DNA from: Cryobacterium sp. SO2
GTDB taxonomy: Bacteria; Actinomycetota; Actinomycetes; Actinomycetales; Microbacteriaceae
Length of the DNA: 64,000 nt
Assembly (NCBI RefSeq): GCF_026151165.2
Contig: NZ_CP117849.1
Location: forward strand, 4,030,001 to 4,094,000
Direction of reading: 5' to 3'
Shown: piece after piece, positions 42,887-50,792 of the stretch
Layout: every line of letters begins with the position of its first letter
Position numbering within the stretch: the first letter of the stretch is position 1
Notes under the pieces: model-generated
Databases searched by the model: none
The model's input: the letters and a program-made list of their open reading frames with translations, nothing else
Told to the model about the DNA's origin: nothing
Program-made: the position numbers and the translations under genes

Positions 42887-43131
42887 GAGCAACCACTCCT
42901 TTGACGCATCTGCCACCGGACGAGTGAAACGGGGTCGTTCGCGCGTCCCAGGGCGATCTCACTTCGTAGCGTACCGCCGGGCTTTCCCGGCCCGACACGG
43001 TTTTCCGGGCCGAAGGTCCCTGCCGGGCTGGCCAGCCGCTGGCTCGCTGAGTTCGTCATGTCGGCCCAGAGTCGAGGCTCGGTACCTGCGACACGTGAGC
43101 ACACACCCCCCAAACGCGACAGACTGAGGAC

Positions 43132-45690
43132 GTGACCCGTCTTTCGTTCGATCCGTCCAGACTCGGTCGCGGGCTCGCATTCGCCTCGGCGATCGGTGAT
43201 CTGAGTGCTGCGCTTGATCGGAGCCGCTCCGTGGTCGTCAGCGCGCCGCCGGGCACGGGAAAGACCACACTCGTGCCGCCCATCCTCGCCGATCGGGTTC
43301 CGGGTCGTGTGATCGTCACTCAGCCACGCCGGGTCGCTGCCCGCGCTGCCGCCCGACGACTCGCGCAGTTGGACGGATCCCCTCTCGGCTCCCGCGTCGG
43401 ATACACCGTCCGTGGCGAACGCCAGGTGAGTCCATCCACCCTGATCGAGTTCGTCACCGCCGGCGTGCTTCTGCGCCGCCTGCTTGATGACCCTGGTCTC
43501 GACGGGGTCGGCGCGGTCATCATCGACGAGGTGCACGAACGTGCTCTGGAGACGGATTTGCTGATCGGGCTGCTCGGCGAGGTCCGCGAGCTGCGCGACG
43601 ACCTCGTCCTCATCGCGATGTCCGCGACCCTCGACGCCGAGAGGTTCGCCACAATTCTCGGTACGGATACGTGCCCGGCCCCGATCGTGACCCAGAGCGC
43701 ACCGGCCCATCCGCTCGAGGTGCGCTGGGTGCCCTGTCCCACACCTCGACTGGATGAGCGGGGGGTCACCTGGGCTTTCCTCGACCACGTCGCGAGCACC
43801 GCGGTTGCCGCACACCGCACCCTCGTGCGCACCGATCCGGCCGCCGATGCTCTTGTCTTCGCGCCGGGTGCGCGTGAGGTCTCCGAGATCGCCGGACGCA
43901 TCCGTGGTCTCGCCGCCGAGTTCGACGTGCGGGAACTGCACGGCCAGATCCCCGCCGCAGAGCAGGATACGGTGATCAGTGGGCGGAGCCCCGATGCTGC
44001 GGCACGGATCATCGTCACGACGTCACTGGCCGAATCCTCTCTGACCGTGCCCGGCGTACGCCTGGTCGTCGACACCTGCCTGTCTCGTGCTCCGCAGCGG
44101 GATGCTGCGCGCGGCATGAGCGGTCTCGTCACCGGCCCGACGCCCAAGGCCTCCGCCATCCAGCGCTCGGGGCGCGCCACCCGGCAGGGGCCGGGCGTCG
44201 TGGTCCGCTGCGTCGACGAGCGCACCTTCGCCACGGCGCCGTCGCACGCTGCCCCCGAGATCCAGGCGGCAGATCTCACCGATGCAGCCCTGCTCCTCGC
44301 ATGCTGGGGCGCCCCAGGCGGCGTGGGCCTGCGGCTGGTCGATCCGCTCCCGTCTGGCAGCCTGGGCGACGCCCTCGCCGCGTTGCGTGGGCTCGGCGCG
44401 ATCGATGCCGATGGCCGCGCCACCGACGAAGGGCGAGCCCTCGCCCGCATCCCGACAGCTCCGCGCCTCGCCCGTGCACTGCGCACCGGGAGTGATCTGG
44501 TCGGCGGGCGCACAGCAGCCGAAGTCATCGCGCTGCTCGCAGGTGACCTCCGCGTTCACGACGGAGACGCCCAGGCCACTCTCAACGCGCTGCGCACTGG
44601 ACGAAGCCCGGATGCCCGCCGATGGGAGCAGGAGGTCCGCCGTCTCGAGCGCTTCGCCGGGGCGATTAACACGGCGCGAGGAGGCGCTGATCAGACCGGA
44701 CTGATCATCGCGCTCGCCTTTCCCACGTGGATCGCCCGCCGCGTCGATCAATCGCCGAATGGCGCAACCTTCCTCCTAGCCTCCGGCACCCGTGCCGGGA
44801 TCACCGGTCCGCTCGCGAGTGCCGACTGGTTGGCGGTGGCCGACGTGACTCGCGCACAGGGTCGAGCGGCCGCGGGAACCGGAGCACTCATCCGCTCTGC
44901 CGCCGTCATCTCCGAGAACCAGGCGGAGCAGGTGGCGCCCCATCTCTGCACAGACCGGGTCGAAGCACGGTTCGTGGACGGGCGCGTTGTCGCGCGTCGT
45001 GAACGTCGGATTGGCGCGATCATTCGCTCGTCCGTGCCGGTGCGCGTACCGGCGGACGATGGCGGACGGGATGCCGTGCGCCGCGCCGTCACAGCGCACG
45101 GCCTCGGAGTGTTCATCTGGTCAGACGCCGCGGACGCTCTGCGGCGTCGCCTCGCGTTGCTGCATCGCGAGCTCGGATCGCCCTGGCCGGATGTCTCAGA
45201 CACCGTTCTGCTCGCTACGCTCGATTCCTGGCTCGGCCCCGAGCTGTCAGACCTGGCCGCCGGCACTCCGGCCGGGCGCATCGACCTTGCCCCTGCGCTC
45301 CGCCGTACCCTGCCGTGGCCGGCCGCGGTCGACCTCGATGCTCTGGTTCCGGAACGTCTCCAGGTTCCCAGCGGTTCGCATGTCCGTCTCAGCTACCCAC
45401 CCGCCGATGATTCGTCGGCTCGTCCCGTTGTGGCTGTGAAACTCCAGGAATGCTTCGGATGGGCAGAGACCCCACGAATCGTCGGAGGACGAGTGCCGGT
45501 GTTGTTCCACTTGCTTTCCCCCGCCGGGCATCCCCTTGCCGTGACCGACGACCTCGCATCCTTCTGGGCAGGTCCGTACTCGCAGGTGCGAGCGGAGATG
45601 CGCGGACGCTACCAGAAGCACCCCTGGCCGGAGGACCCCTGGTCCGCCGTACCCACCCGGCACACCACGCGCCGCGCTGCCCTGGGCTAG
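43132..45690 (+). CDS. hrpB: ATP-dependent helicase HrpB
   Basis: An 852-residue DEAH-box protein: motif I APPGTGKTT (about 40), DEVHER motif II, SATLDAERF motif III, the ATHRR-like QRSGRATRQGPG motif VI, then a helicase-associated and a C-terminal HrpB domain. Homologues are RNA-helicase-like proteins; biological role poorly known. The GTG at 43132 precedes the conserved region. No operon partners; it is divergent from the transhydrogenase operon across 245 bases and converges on dnaB. Confidence 0.92.
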   Translation: MTRLSFDPSRLGRGLAFASAIGDLSAALDRSRSVVVSAPPGTGKTTLVPPILADRVPGRVIVTQPRRVAARAAARRLAQLDGSPLGSRVGYTVRGERQVSPSTLIEFVTAGVLLRRLLDDPGLDGVGAVIIDEVHERALETDLLIGLLGEVRELRDDLVLIAMSATLDAERFATILGTDTCPAPIVTQSAPAHPLEVRWVPCPTPRLDERGVTWAFLDHVASTAVAAHRTLVRTDPAADALVFAPGAREVSEIAGRIRGLAAEFDVRELHGQIPAAEQDTVISGRSPDAAARIIVTTSLAESSLTVPGVRLVVDTCLSRAPQRDAARGMSGLVTGPTPKASAIQRSGRATRQGPGVVVRCVDERTFATAPSHAAPEIQAADLTDAALLLACWGAPGGVGLRLVDPLPSGSLGDALAALRGLGAIDADGRATDEGRALARIPTAPRLARALRTGSDLVGGRTAAEVIALLAGDLRVHDGDAQATLNALRTGRSPDARRWEQEVRRLERFAGAINTARGGADQTGLIIALAFPTWIARRVDQSPNGATFLLASGTRAGITGPLASADWLAVADVTRAQGRAAAGTGALIRSAAVISENQAEQVAPHLCTDRVEARFVDGRVVARRERRIGAIIRSSVPVRVPADDGGRDAVRRAVTAHGLGVFIWSDAADALRRRLALLHRELGSPWPDVSDTVLLATLDSWLGPELSDLAAGTPAGRIDLAPALRRTLPWPAAVDLDALVPERLQVPSGSHVRLSYPPADDSSARPVVAVKLQECFGWAETPRIVGGRVPVLFHLLSPAGHPLAVTDDLASFWAGPYSQVRAEMRGRYQKHPWPEDPWSAVPTRHTTRRAALG

Positions 45691-45721
45691 GGCCGCGACA
45701 CACCCTGCGGTCGGCTGACAG

Positions 45722-47125
45722 CTATGCGCCGGGCACCATGTCGGCGAAGCGGGAGTAATGGCCGTGGAAAGCCACGGTGACGGTGCGGGTGGGGCCGTTA
45801 CGGTGCTTGGCCACGATCAGGTCGGCCTCGCCGGCACGCGGGTTGTCTTTCTCGTAGGCGCTCTCGCGGTGCAGCAGGATCACCATGTCGGCGTCCTGCT
45901 CGAGCGAACCCGACTCGCGCAGGTCGGAGATGGCGGGCATCTTGTCTGCTCGCTGCTCCGGACCACGGTTCAGCTGGGAGAGGGCGATGACCGGAACCTG
46001 GAGTTCCTTGGCGAGCAGCTTGAGCGCGCGGGAGAACTCACTGACTTCCTGCTGGCGGGATTCGACCTTCTTGCCGCTTGTCATCAGCTGCAGGTAGTCG
46101 ATCACGACGAGCTTGAGGCCCACCCGCTGCTTGAGCCGGCGGCACTTCGCGCGGATCTCGACGAGGGTCATATTGGGGCTGTCGTCGATGTAGAGCGGGG
46201 CATCGTTGATGCGTCCGCGCGTGGCGGCGATGGTGGTCCAGTCGCGGGCCTCGACGTTGCCCTTGCGCATGCTCTGCAGCGGCACGGATGCCTCGGCGGC
46301 GAGCAGGCGCATGGCGATCTCGCTGCGGCCCATTTCGAGCGAGAAGAAGATGCTCGGCATGTCGTGGTGGATCGACGCGGCTCGTGCGAAGTCGAGCGCG
46401 AGCGTGGACTTACCGAGAGCGGGGCGTGCGGCGACGATGATGAGCTGGCCGCCGTGGAAGCCGTTGGTGAGTTCGTCGAGGTCGGCGAACCCGGTGGGCA
46501 CACCGGTGAACTGGCCGTCCTTGAGCTTGGCGGCCTCAATGTCTTCGATGGCGGCGGTGACAGCGTCGGTGAGCGGAACGTAGTCTTCGGTCTCGGTGCT
46601 GCCGGTGATCGAGTAGATCTCGGCCTGGGCGGTGTTGACCAGGTCGAGCACCTCACCCTCACCGGCGTACCCCATCTGCGCGATGCGGGTGCCGGCATCC
46701 ACGAGCTTGCGCAGCATGGACCGCTCGGCGACGATGGTGGCGTAGAAGCCGGCGTTGGCGGCCGTGGGCACCAGGCTGGTGAGAGTGTGCAGATAGTCGG
46801 CGCCGCCGGCCCGGGAGATCTCGCCGAGCTTGGTGAGTTCGTCGGTGACGGTGATGACGTCGGTCGGCTCGCCCTGCGCATAGAGCGAGAGGATCGCGTC
46901 GAAGATGATCTCATGCTTGGGCACGTAGAAGTCGGCGGCACGCACGGTTTCGACGACGTCCGCGACGGCATCCTTGCTCAGCATCATGCCGCCGAGGGCG
47001 CTCTGCTCGGCGAGGAGGTCGTGCGGCGGAGTGCGTTCGCTGTGGCGTGGCTCGGAGTTGCCCCGGTAGTCGGAACCGCGTTGGTCCGAGCGTTGGTCGG
47101 CTAAACCCAGGTGAGCTATCGACAC
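45722..47125 (-). CDS. dnaB: replicative DNA helicase
   Basis: A 467-residue DnaB. N-terminal helical domain (about residues 30-130), then the RecA-like domain with Walker A ARPALGKST, Walker B LVVIDYLQLM and the GSLEQDADMV motif. It unwinds DNA ahead of the replisome. GTG at 47125 has GAGGAGG 6 bases upstream. The C-terminus ends FADMVPGA. No intein is present. It lies downstream of the ribosomal protein operon, with a DnaA-box-rich gap upstream. Confidence 0.95.
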   Translation of the reverse strand: MSIAHLGLADQRSDQRGSDYRGNSEPRHSERTPPHDLLAEQSALGGMMLSKDAVADVVETVRAADFYVPKHEIIFDAILSLYAQGEPTDVITVTDELTKLGEISRAGGADYLHTLTSLVPTAANAGFYATIVAERSMLRKLVDAGTRIAQMGYAGEGEVLDLVNTAQAEIYSITGSTETEDYVPLTDAVTAAIEDIEAAKLKDGQFTGVPTGFADLDELTNGFHGGQLIIVAARPALGKSTLALDFARAASIHHDMPSIFFSLEMGRSEIAMRLLAAEASVPLQSMRKGNVEARDWTTIAATRGRINDAPLYIDDSPNMTLVEIRAKCRRLKQRVGLKLVVIDYLQLMTSGKKVESRQQEVSEFSRALKLLAKELQVPVIALSQLNRGPEQRADKMPAISDLRESGSLEQDADMVILLHRESAYEKDNPRAGEADLIVAKHRNGPTRTVTVAFHGHYSRFADMVPGA

Positions 47126-47510
47126 GCCGAGCCTCCTCGTGTTGGTGTGGTTCAGGTGTATCAGGACCCGCTGACAACGAAGGTCCGGCACGCAGGCAGG
47201 CCTTGATGTACCTGCTTGCCTACCCTAGAGAGGCTCTCCTCCGCAGCCAAACCACCCTGTGGATAACAATGTGAGTAATCTGCGCGAAACGCCGCCTGAC
47301 TTGTGCACAACCTGTGCACTCACCTGTGGACAACTCACGAGTATTAACCATGAAATACCATTTGACCAGGTATTTTTTCTATTCACAGGTGTGTGAACAA
47401 AGTAGTCTCAATACTCCGTTGAATGTTGGCGAAATAGGTGGACACCTGTGCACAAACCGGTGCATTACTCACTTCATCTGCGCCAAAAATGGGGGTGAGG
47501 GGCTTGCATT
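47126..47510. other. AT-rich intergenic region between dnaB and rplI
   Basis: This 385-base gap is much lower in GC than its surroundings, holds no credible gene, and carries the dnaB promoter region and a set of DnaA-box-like sites (47258-47455). A long AT tract runs at 47340-47420. Confidence 0.7.
47258..47455. promoter_or_regulatory. cluster of DnaA-box-like motifs
   Basis: Six sites in 200 bases resemble the 9-mer DnaA box on either strand. TGTGGATAA at 47258 (=TTATCCACA) and TGTGGACAA at 47325 (=TTGTCCACA) are exact matches to known consensus forms. TTGTGCACA at 47301, TGTGAACAA at 47392 and TGTGCACAA at 47447 are one mismatch away, and TGTGCACTC near 47313 is weaker. Without dnaA or dnaN beside it, it is more likely a DnaA-controlled promoter or a titration site than oriC. 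Confidence 0.65.
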
Positions 47511-47552
47511 AAAAGAAGTAGCGGTGGTCCCTTTCGGAACCACCGCTACTTC
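47511..47552 (-). terminator. intrinsic terminator after rplI
   Basis: A perfect 14-base stem (47515-47528 and 47539-47552; GAAGTAGCGGTGGT and its complement) with an inner GAAA tetraloop extension, followed on the minus strand by TTTTAATG. It lies 14 bases after the rplI stop and ends the rpsF-ssb-rpsR-rplI operon. Confidence 0.92.
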
Positions 47553-47565
47553 GGGTGAAATGAGA

Positions 47566-48015
47566 CTACTTGGCGGCTACAACCAGGAGGTTGATGGTCG
47601 CGCTGACCTCGTCGCGGAGACGAACCGTCGCCGTGTGCTCACCGGTCGCCTTGATCGGGCTGAGCTCGATCTTGCGCTTGTCGATGGCACCGAGACCGGC
47701 CGCGGCAACCGCGTCGGCCACATCGGTGGTCTTGACGGAGCCGAAGAGGCGTCCGCCGGCGCCGGCCTTGACGACCAGCTTGACCTTGGTGTTCTCAAGG
47801 GTGACCTTGAGAGCCTGGGCCTCTTCGAGGGTGGCGTGCTCGCGGGCTACGCGGGCGGCCTTGATCTGCTCGATCTGCTTTTCGCCACCGCGGGTCCACG
47901 CAACAGCGAAGCCCTGGGGGAGAAGGTAGTTGCGAGCGAACCCGTTCTTGACATCAACGATGTCACCGGGGGTACCGAGGCCGGAGACCTCGTGCGTCAG
48001 AATCAGTTTCGACAT
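47566..48015 (-). CDS. rplI: 50S ribosomal protein L9
   Basis: A 149-residue L9, the usual length: N-terminal MSKLILTHEVSGLGTPGDIVDVKNGFARNYLLPQGFA and a C-terminal domain with TGEHTATVRLRDEVSATI joined by the long helix. It is the last gene of the rpsF operon, 11 bases after rpsR. Confidence 0.97.
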   Translation of the reverse strand: MSKLILTHEVSGLGTPGDIVDVKNGFARNYLLPQGFAVAWTRGGEKQIEQIKAARVAREHATLEEAQALKVTLENTKVKLVVKAGAGGRLFGSVKTTDVADAVAAAGLGAIDKRKIELSPIKATGEHTATVRLRDEVSATINLLVVAAK

Positions 48016-48026
48016 GTGAGGGCTCC

Positions 48027-48290
48027 TTACCGGCCTGAGCCGGCGTAGGGCAGCAAGGCCATTTCGCGGGCGTTCTTGACGGCGCGCGCGATCAGGCGCT
48101 GCTCCTGGACGGAGACGCCGGTGATGCGACGGGCGCGGATCTTTCCACGCTCTGAGATGAACTTCCGAAGAGTGGGGACATCCTTGTAATCGATGACACC
48201 AACCCGGATCGACTTCGCGGGGGCAGCGTTCTTGCCACCCTTAGCACCGCGGAGCGGCTTGCGGCGGTCGCCGCTCGACTTTCCAGCCAT
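48027..48290 (-). CDS. rpsR: 30S ribosomal protein S18
   Basis: An 87-residue S18 with the conserved block YKDVPTLRKFISERGKIRARRITGV and QRLIARAVKNAREMALLPY. No Cys, so it is the zinc-free form. It lies 54 bases downstream of ssb in the rpsF operon. Confidence 0.97.
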   Translation of the reverse strand: MAGKSSGDRRKPLRGAKGGKNAAPAKSIRVGVIDYKDVPTLRKFISERGKIRARRITGVSVQEQRLIARAVKNAREMALLPYAGSGR

Positions 48291-48344
48291 GATTTCCTTA
48301 CTTTCTTAAACGTTTGTGTGCAGCCGTCAACCGTGAGGTTCGGC

Positions 48345-48854
48345 TTAGAAGGGGGTCTCGTCGCTGAAGTTGCCCGGGGTGTTCCAGACGTCGCCGCCGC
48401 CAGTGTTGGCTGCGGGGGCGCTGGGTGCCCAGGGCTCGTCGTTACCCTGCTGCTGCGCGACGGGCGCGCCGCCACGGGGAGCAGAGGATGACTGCGCGCG
48501 GGTGAGGGAGGCGGTGGCGTAGCGCAGCGAAGGACCAATTTCGTCGATCTCGAGCTCCATGCTCGTGCGCTTTTCACCTTCCTTGGTCTCATACGAACGC
48601 TGCTTGAGACGCCCGGAAGCGATGACACGGGAACCCTTGGTCAATGAACCGGCCACGTGTTCGGCGAATTCACGCCAAACGCTCGCGCGCAGGAACAGTG
48701 CCTCGCCATCTTTCCACTCACTCGTTGCGCGATCGAAATTGCGCGGAGTGGAGGCGATGGTGAAGTTGGCTACCGCCAGCCCGTTCTGCGTGTAACGCAG
48801 TTCCGGATCGCTGGTGAGGTTGCCCACCACGGTGATTACGGTCTCGCCGGCCAT
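48345..48854 (-). CDS. ssb: single-stranded DNA-binding protein
   Basis: A 169-residue SSB with an N-terminal OB-fold (MAGETVITVVGNLTSDPELRYTQNGLAVANFTIAS), a Gly/Ala/Gln-rich linker and a C-terminal acidic tip DETPF for partner recruitment. It sits between rpsF and rpsR, the standard order in Actinobacteria. It binds single-stranded DNA at replication and repair sites. Confidence 0.97.
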   Translation of the reverse strand: MAGETVITVVGNLTSDPELRYTQNGLAVANFTIASTPRNFDRATSEWKDGEALFLRASVWREFAEHVAGSLTKGSRVIASGRLKQRSYETKEGEKRTSMELEIDEIGPSLRYATASLTRAQSSSAPRGGAPVAQQQGNDEPWAPSAPAANTGGGDVWNTPGNFSDETPF

Positions 48855-48857
48855 GGG

Positions 48858-49364
48858 CTACTTGTCGCTTGCCTTGTCGGCGTCTGCCTCGGCAGGAGCG
48901 TCCACGGCGACCGGAGCTGCCGGAGCAGCTGCAGGCTTAGCGGATGCGGCGACCTTGGCAGCGGGGGCTGCGGCAGGAGCGTCGGCCTTGACCGGAGCAA
49001 CAGCAGCCTTCGGGTTGGCTGCCTTGCGGGCGGCCTTCTCGGCGGCAAGCTTGCTTGCGACGGCAACCTGGGCGATGCCCTCTTCTGCGCGGAGCACCTT
49101 GGTGCGCATGACGGCTTCCGACAGCTTCAGCTGACGGTCGAGCTCGGCAGTTGCTGCGGCGTTTGCGGTGAAGTCGACGACGGCGTAGATGCCCTCGGCC
49201 TTCTTGTTGATCTCGTATGCGAGACGGCGGCGACCCCAAACGTCAACCTTGTCAATGGTTCCGCCATCGTTGCGAACAACGTTGAGGAACTTGTCAAGGC
49301 TGGGAGCTACGGTGCGCTCATCGATCTCGGGATCGAGGATAACCATCAATTCGTACTGGTGCAT
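48858..49364 (-). CDS. rpsF: 30S ribosomal protein S6
   Basis: A 168-residue S6. Residues 1-95 are the S6 domain (MHQYELMVILDPEIDERTVAPSLDKFLNVVR, then RRLAYEINKKAEGIYAVVDFTA). A C-terminal Ala/Lys-rich tail of about 65 residues, longer than in most S6 proteins, may be intrinsically disordered. ATG at 49364 follows GGAGG. First gene of the rpsF-ssb-rpsR-rplI operon. Confidence 0.96.
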   Translation of the reverse strand: MHQYELMVILDPEIDERTVAPSLDKFLNVVRNDGGTIDKVDVWGRRRLAYEINKKAEGIYAVVDFTANAAATAELDRQLKLSEAVMRTKVLRAEEGIAQVAVASKLAAEKAARKAANPKAAVAPVKADAPAAAPAAKVAASAKPAAAPAAPVAVDAPAEADADKASDK

Positions 49365-49537
49365 GACTAACCCACCTCCTTCGGACTAAAACGGCTGCAG
49401 TATTTCTGCAACAGGAGGGTTGTGCATGTGTTGAACGTGGAGGCCGGGATCCGGCACACAGACAACCTGCCAAGACTACTGGAACGGTGGCTCTTCCGCC
49501 ACCATCCCCCTCGATGCCCTCCGCACCGGAAGTATTC

Positions 49538-49609
49538 CGCGAGTTGCCCACTTGCGGACGAGTTGCTCCGCTGTACCGGGGCAAGTCGGCCACAGCGGGG
49601 CAACTCGCG
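49538..49609. repeat. intergenic palindrome, family B (copy 1)
   Basis: Outer arms CGCGAGTTGCCC (49538-49549) and GGGCAACTCGCG (49598-49609) pair perfectly; inner CGCTGT/ACAGCG pair as well. The internal core CGGACGAGTTGC...GGGGCAAGTCGG (49555-49592) matches the element at 50726 at about 30 of 38 positions. Both flank the AbiEi/nuclease-like gene. Confidence 0.75.
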
Positions 49610-49634
49610 TGTTGCTCGCCTGCGTCGACGACGG

Positions 49635-50609
49635 TCATTGGTCGGGACGCAGGCCGGCGTTCAGGAGTACTGCCCGGAGTCGCTCTGGGCGAAGGGCGTC
49701 CACCCAGAGCCAGCGGGCCATCGACCGGCCGGGCGCACGCAAACGGTCTTCCCGACGCTTCTCTGCCCAGACGACTTCGTTGATCGTGCGCCCGCCCATG
49801 AACTCTCCCCTGGTGTACTTGAGCTCCCCGTCGAACTCCCCGAGCAACGGGATCTTTCGTACGTGGTACCGGCGCTTCCAACGGAAGTCCACCCGGTCCT
49901 CGCCGAAGGCATGTGGATAGACCACCTGTAGGTCCGGCATCGGCATACCGGCCAGAAGGAAACCCGTTCGGCTGAGTGACTCCCCCACAGACCCCGACCG
50001 CGCATCCGCGAACTCAACAGACTGCCTTGCGCGCCGGGCACCTCGCCGTGAACCGAGCTGCAGCACCCGGTCGAACACCGCGTCACGCGAGATAGCAGGG
50101 ACCACCGTCCCACCGGGAAGTACGAAGTGGTCCTGCAGGCCCGCATCCAGACTGATGACCGCCGAGCGAAACGGTTGACTTCTGGCCAGGTCGACCATGG
50201 TGCGGAGTCGTGTTGTCACCAGTAGCCCGTCAATCTCAGTGACATCATCGTCCGGCAGCGGGTCGTGGTGCCAGGAGATCCAGTTCTTCGACGTGCGGGT
50301 CTGCCCGCTGCCGCCCTGCAGATGGACTTCGGGAGGCCACTGTCCGAGGACCGGCAGGCCCCAGAGCCGGGCCGCCGACAGATGGCTCACCACCGGCCGC
50401 GTCCGCCGGGAGAGCACCGCGGCGTGTATTCGCATCAGATACCGGGCATCCGCGCCCGCATTCGACCACGTACTGTGAGCCACGTAGATGCCGCGGCGTA
50501 GGCGGTCGACGTCTCCGCGTTCGTGCTCGCGGCGCCGTGCTCGGCCATCGTGGCCGACGTTGTCGCGGGTGAGTTGCAGCCGCATGAGCGGCGAATCGTC
50601 TGGGTCCAT
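49635..50609 (-). CDS. AbiEi-type antitoxin/DUF559-like nuclease-fold protein
   Basis: A 324-residue protein. The N-terminal part (about 1-60) looks like a winged-helix AbiEi-type domain (VDRLRRGIYVAHSTW), the middle contains the strand-helix pattern of that family (VVSHLSAARLWGLPVLG), and the C-terminal 110 residues resemble a Vsr/DUF559 nuclease fold with the D...E-x-K signature (EDRVDFRWKRRYHV, then LLGEFDGELKY). The ATG at 50609 fits; an in-frame extension upstream overlaps the palindromic repeat. No toxin partner (AbiEii) is adjacent. Such orphan proteins are common in actinobacteria; enzyme activity is unproved. Confidence 0.65.
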   Translation of the reverse strand: MDPDDSPLMRLQLTRDNVGHDGRARRREHERGDVDRLRRGIYVAHSTWSNAGADARYLMRIHAAVLSRRTRPVVSHLSAARLWGLPVLGQWPPEVHLQGGSGQTRTSKNWISWHHDPLPDDDVTEIDGLLVTTRLRTMVDLARSQPFRSAVISLDAGLQDHFVLPGGTVVPAISRDAVFDRVLQLGSRRGARRARQSVEFADARSGSVGESLSRTGFLLAGMPMPDLQVVYPHAFGEDRVDFRWKRRYHVRKIPLLGEFDGELKYTRGEFMGGRTINEVVWAEKRREDRLRAPGRSMARWLWVDALRPERLRAVLLNAGLRPDQ

Positions 50610-50725
50610 GCCGGCCAGCCTCGGAGATTTACCCCTCACGAGAACGGCTACGGGTCGCTCTGTGCACATTAGGGCGGGGGTCAGCCTGTGGAGGATGGGC
50701 CATTTCGCCGCGATATGCCCCCATG

Positions 50726-50763
50726 CGGACGACCTGCCCCGTTCCGACGGGGCAACTCGTCCG
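50726..50763. repeat. intergenic palindrome, family B (copy 2)
   Basis: CGGACGA/TCGTCCG outer arms (7 bp) and TGCCCCGT/ACGGGGCA inner arms (8 bp) around a TTCCG-type loop, with one mismatched junction. Its reverse complement resembles the core at 49555. It stands between the orphan nuclease-like gene and cca. Confidence 0.75.
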
Positions 50764-50792
50764 AAGGTGTGCAAGTCGGTGGGTGGGGGTGG

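Noticed and set aside
45758..47104. A 448-codon + strand frame over dnaB
   Set aside because: Shadow of dnaB; no recognisable protein.
47126..47510. oriC between dnaB and rplI
   Set aside because: DnaA-box cluster is real, but dnaA, dnaN and recF are absent; in Actinobacteria oriC lies between dnaA and dnaN, so I report it only as a box cluster.
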